Shown here piece by piece: positions 5,343-7,502 of a stretch of DNA of 7,502 bases. The translations under genes and the position numbers were made by a program. Below the pieces are notes generated by a model. The model had not been told where the DNA came from and ran no database searches. It saw only the letters and a list, made by a program, of their open reading frames with translations. The stretch comes from Flavobacteriales bacterium UBA5871 (GTDB lineage: Bacteria; Bacteroidota; Bacteroidia; Flavobacteriales_D; Crocinitomicaceae): contig DJFN01000021.1 of the NCBI GenBank assembly GCA_002432085.1, forward strand, positions 10,498 through 17,999. The letters run 5' to 3'. Position 1 is the first letter of the stretch; each line of letters starts with the position of its first letter.

Positions 5343-6587
5343 ATGAAAAGAGTAGTCATTACAGGATTGGGAGCACTCACGCCTGTTGGAAATAACGTAG
5401 CAACATTCTGGGACAGCATCGTGGAAGGAAAAAGCGGTGCCGGACCCATTACCAAATTCGATACATCGAAATTCAAGACCACTTTCGCGTGTGAGCTGAA
5501 AGGCTACGATCCGAAAGAACATTTCGATGTGAAAGAACAGCGCAAATACGATTTGTTCTCACAATACGCGCTCGTAGCCGTTGACCAGGCCGTTAAAGAC
5601 GCCGGAATCGACTTCGAGCAACTGAACCGCGACCGCATCGGTGTGATCTGGGGCTCCGGAAACGGTGGAATCCAAACCTTCGAAGACCAGATGATGGAAT
5701 ATGCAGGAGGCGACGGAACACCGCGTTTTACACCGTTTTTCATTCCGCGAATTCTTGTGGACATCGCTTCGGGGATCATTTCGATCAAATACGGACTGCG
5801 CGGCATCAATTTCTGCCCGGTTTCGGCTTGTGCAACATCGAATACCGCGATCATCGAGGCGTTCAACTACATCCGCTGGGGGAAAGCCAATATGGTCATC
5901 ACCGGCGGTTCGGAAGCAGCGATTACGCAATCGGCCATCGGTGGATTCTCTTCCGCACAGGCTTTGTCGAAACGCAACGACGATTATACCCACGCTTCGC
6001 GTCCGTTCGATATCGACCGCGACGGTTTCGTAATGGGTGAAGGTGCCGGAGCATTGATCGTGGAAGAGCTGGAGCACGCTTTGGCGCGCGGCGCGAAAAT
6101 CTACGGCGAGATCGTAGGTGGCGGTCAGGCTGCCGATGCTTATCACCTCACAGGCACGCATCCTGAAGGCGACGGCGCCGTTCTGGGAATGGAAGAAGCG
6201 ATTCGCGAAGCCGGCATTACGGCCAACGATATCGATTACATCAATATGCACGCAACTTCGACGCCACAGGGAGATAACAGCGAGCTGGTCGCTGCCAAAC
6301 GCGTATTCGGCGAGCGGAAATCGTTGAGCGTTTCGGGAACGAAATCCATTACCGGGCATTTGCTCGGAGCTGCCGGAGCCGTGGAGGCCATTGCTTGTGT
6401 GAAAGCACTCGAAACGGGCATCGTTCCGCCGACCATCAATACGATGAACATCGAGCCTGATTATGCCGACCTGTTTGATTTCCCGCTCAACAAAGGCGTG
6501 AAGAAAGAGCTGAACTATGTAATGAGCAACACGTTCGGTTTTGGCGGACACATCGCTTCGATCGTAATGAAGAAGTGGAAAGCTTAG
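5343..6587 (+). CDS. fabF: Beta-ketoacyl-ACP synthase II (KAS II), FabF-type
   Basis: A 414-aa thiolase-fold condensing enzyme that extends acyl-ACP with malonyl-ACP in type II fatty acid synthesis. The Cys-His-His triad is complete: Cys163 in S-A-C-A-T-S (161-166), His303 in N-M-H-A-T-S-T-P-Q-G-D (301-311) and His339 in K-S-I-T-G-H-L-L-G-A-A-G-A-V-E (334-348). Two positions differ from the usual pattern. The pocket loop reads G-S-G-N-G-G (104-109), where E. coli FabF has the gating Ile of GSGIGG. The C-terminal loop reads F-G-F-G-G-H-I-A-S (398-406), where most KAS enzymes have Asn after the Thr/His. The gating Phe400 of GFGG is kept. Length is normal. The usual acpP and rnc neighbours are absent, so this may be a second fabF paralogue with a different chain-length or substrate preference (inference). 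It lies 77 bp after sufT on the same strand. Confidence 0.93.
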   Translation: MKRVVITGLGALTPVGNNVATFWDSIVEGKSGAGPITKFDTSKFKTTFACELKGYDPKEHFDVKEQRKYDLFSQYALVAVDQAVKDAGIDFEQLNRDRIGVIWGSGNGGIQTFEDQMMEYAGGDGTPRFTPFFIPRILVDIASGIISIKYGLRGINFCPVSACATSNTAIIEAFNYIRWGKANMVITGGSEAAITQSAIGGFSSAQALSKRNDDYTHASRPFDIDRDGFVMGEGAGALIVEELEHALARGAKIYGEIVGGGQAADAYHLTGTHPEGDGAVLGMEEAIREAGITANDIDYINMHATSTPQGDNSELVAAKRVFGERKSLSVSGTKSITGHLLGAAGAVEAIACVKALETGIVPPTINTMNIEPDYADLFDFPLNKGVKKELNYVMSNTFGFGGHIASIVMKKWKA

Positions 6588-6610
6588 TCTTTTAAAAGCG
6601 TTTTTTCTTT
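6581..6610 (+). terminator. Possible weak terminator after fabF
   Basis: Just at the fabF stop, AGCTTAGTCTTTTAAAAGC can fold with a short GCTT/AAGC stem (6582-6585 with 6596-6599), or as the self-complementary CTTTTAAAAG core. It is followed by GTTTTTTCTTTT (6600-6611). The stem is short and A/T-rich, so the T-run is the stronger part of the evidence. Confidence 0.35.
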
Positions 6611-6616
6611 TGTGTA

Positions 6617-6632
6617 ATCTGCTCTGGCGGAT
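6617..6632. repeat. Degenerate relative of the GGCGGAT palindrome
   Basis: ATCTGC (6617-6622) and GCGGAT (6627-6632) form an imperfect inverted repeat around TCTG, with one G-T wobble. The right arm GGCGGAT is shared with the perfect palindrome before fabF, so the two gaps around fabF may carry members of one intergenic repeat family. The rest of the 116-bp fabF-Kelch gap holds a TAAATTTC box (6664-6671), a one-mismatch -7 element with no clear -33, and nothing else recognisable. Confidence 0.35.
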
Positions 6633-6703
6633 GTTTCGAACCACAAAAGGTACAGTTTAGACTTAAATTTCAATAATTCGACGGCGGAAGCGTTATTCGT
6701 TCG

Positions 6704-7502
6704 ATGAAACGAATCGCTTTCCTGCTGCCGCTTATCTGTGCTTTTCTTTCCTTCGGTCAGACGTGGGAAGCGATTGCTCCTGTTCCGGGCGTGGGCCGCG
6801 ACGACGCCGTGGCTTTTTCTCTCAACGGAAAAGGGCATCTCGTAACCGGAAACCTCGGTGGTTTTGCTGAAAGCAACCGGTTGTGGTCCTACGATCCTTC
6901 GACCAACGAATGGATGGAAAAAACGGCTTTCCCGGGTACACCACGACAATATGCCGGCTCGTTCGTCCTCAAGGGTGAAGCTTACCTCATCATGGGCATT
7001 TCAGAGAGCGGTGTTCCATTGAACGATTGCTGGAAATACAACGCAGAAAACGATCAATGGATGCAAATCGCCGATTTTCCCGGTGAAGCCCGCTGGTCGA
7101 TGTTCAGTTTTGCTTCGCCGCTTACGGGTTTTATCGGAACGGGCACAACGCTGACTTCTTTGCTCGAAGATGTCTGGCGTTACGATCCGGAAAACGATTC
7201 GTGGTTGTTTATCGGGAATTTTCCGGGTGGGAAACGTCGTGAGGCAGTTGCCTTCAGCATCGGTGAAACAGCCATTGTTGGCTTGGGCTACACGGTTTTC
7301 GGCGGCGGTGGATTTACGACCAGCTGCTACCGGTTCATCGCTCTGACGGAAAGCTGGCAGCCTTTTGCGGATTTTCCGAATGCTTTAGCTTATGCGACAG
7401 CCGTGGCGGGACATTCCTTCGGCTACGTCGGCGGCGGACAGAACGATTCGAATACTTTTACAGCTGACGTTTTCCGGGCAGATCTTCTGGAAGGAAGCTG
7501 GG
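6704..7502 (+). CDS. Secreted Kelch-repeat beta-propeller protein, C-terminus cut off by window edge
   Basis: The frame is open from the ATG at 6704 to the right edge (266 residues, incomplete). It starts with a Sec signal peptide, MKR plus a hydrophobic core (4-17), with probable cleavage before Gln19 (SFG|QT), so the protein is exported. The mature part shows Kelch repeats with a paired pattern: W-S-Y-D-P-S-T-N-E-W (61-70), W-K-Y-N-A-E-N-D-Q-W (110-119), W-R-Y-D-P-E-N-D-S-W (158-167), a diverged Y-R-F-I-A-L-T-E-S-W (209-218), and the start of a further one, V-F-R-A-D-L-L-E-G-S-W (256-266). F-P-G/F-P-N turns and a G-G or G-x-G strand (for example YVGGG, 241-245) come between them. At about 47-50 residues per blade this fits a propeller. 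No catalytic motif is visible in this part; binding or surface-structural roles are typical. A C-terminal type IX secretion sorting domain would lie beyond the edge and cannot be judged. It probably has its own promoter in the gap after fabF. Confidence 0.88.
   Translation, partial: MKRIAFLLPLICAFLSFGQTWEAIAPVPGVGRDDAVAFSLNGKGHLVTGNLGGFAESNRLWSYDPSTNEWMEKTAFPGTPRQYAGSFVLKGEAYLIMGISESGVPLNDCWKYNAENDQWMQIADFPGEARWSMFSFASPLTGFIGTGTTLTSLLEDVWRYDPENDSWLFIGNFPGGKRREAVAFSIGETAIVGLGYTVFGGGGFTTSCYRFIALTESWQPFADFPNALAYATAVAGHSFGYVGGGQNDSNTFTADVFRADLLEGSW

Noticed and set aside
5559..6644. 361-codon minus-strand open frame across fabF
   Set aside because: It is the antisense shadow of a clear fabF gene; the composition (His/Arg/Val-rich) is that of a reversed coding strand.

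Overview
The window looks like chromosome of a member of the Bacteroidota, most likely the Flavobacteriales and possibly close to Fluviicola/Crocinitomicaceae (the lower ranks are inference). The evidence is TAnnTTTG-type -7 promoter elements, little sign of Shine-Dalgarno sequences, several lipoproteins with short N-terminal lipoboxes, and an ECF sigma factor coupled to an anti-sigma protein that ends in an outer-membrane beta-barrel. No RNA genes, CRISPR arrays, insertion sequences or phage genes were seen.

Left part (1-3197, minus strand). A lipoprotein gene with a lipocalin-like look runs off the left edge. To its right, a hairpin with a U-rich tail (about 381-412) separates it from a compact three-gene minus-strand operon. 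In transcription order this holds a 221-aa lipoprotein of unknown function (3197-2532), an ECF sigma factor (2529-2011) and a 473-aa envelope-spanning anti-sigma-like protein (2014-593). The spacing is 2 nt between the first two genes and a 4-nt ATGA overlap between the last two. The 473-aa protein has a cytoplasmic N-terminus with a triplicated Trp-rich motif, one inner-membrane helix, a long polar Gln/Ser/Thr/Asp-rich linker and a C-terminal beta-barrel ending in Phe. This matches the dual membrane-spanning anti-sigma (Dma) design reported in Bacteroides thetaiotaomicron. The likely role is to carry an outer-membrane or periplasmic signal directly to the sigma factor, and the lipoprotein may be its sensor or modulator.

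Middle (3198-5265). A 97-bp divergent promoter region carries one perfect TAnnTTTG box on each strand. To the right is a plus-strand sufS-sufE-sufT(DUF59) cluster for Fe-S cluster assembly: cysteine desulfurase, its sulfur-acceptor partner and an MIP18-family maturation factor. The sufBCD scaffold genes are not next to it. The sufS promoter box lies so close to the ATG that the mRNA may be leaderless.

Right part (5266-7502, plus strand). A perfect 16-bp palindrome flanked by 8-bp direct repeats precedes a FabF-type beta-ketoacyl-ACP synthase. Its Cys-His-His triad is intact, but two normally conserved pocket positions are changed, and it lies outside the usual acpP-fabF context. A degenerate relative of the palindrome follows fabF. 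The window ends inside a secreted Kelch-repeat beta-propeller protein.

The sufS-sufE-sufT and fabF genes are conserved metabolism. The most unusual part is the lipoprotein/ECF-sigma/dual-membrane anti-sigma operon.
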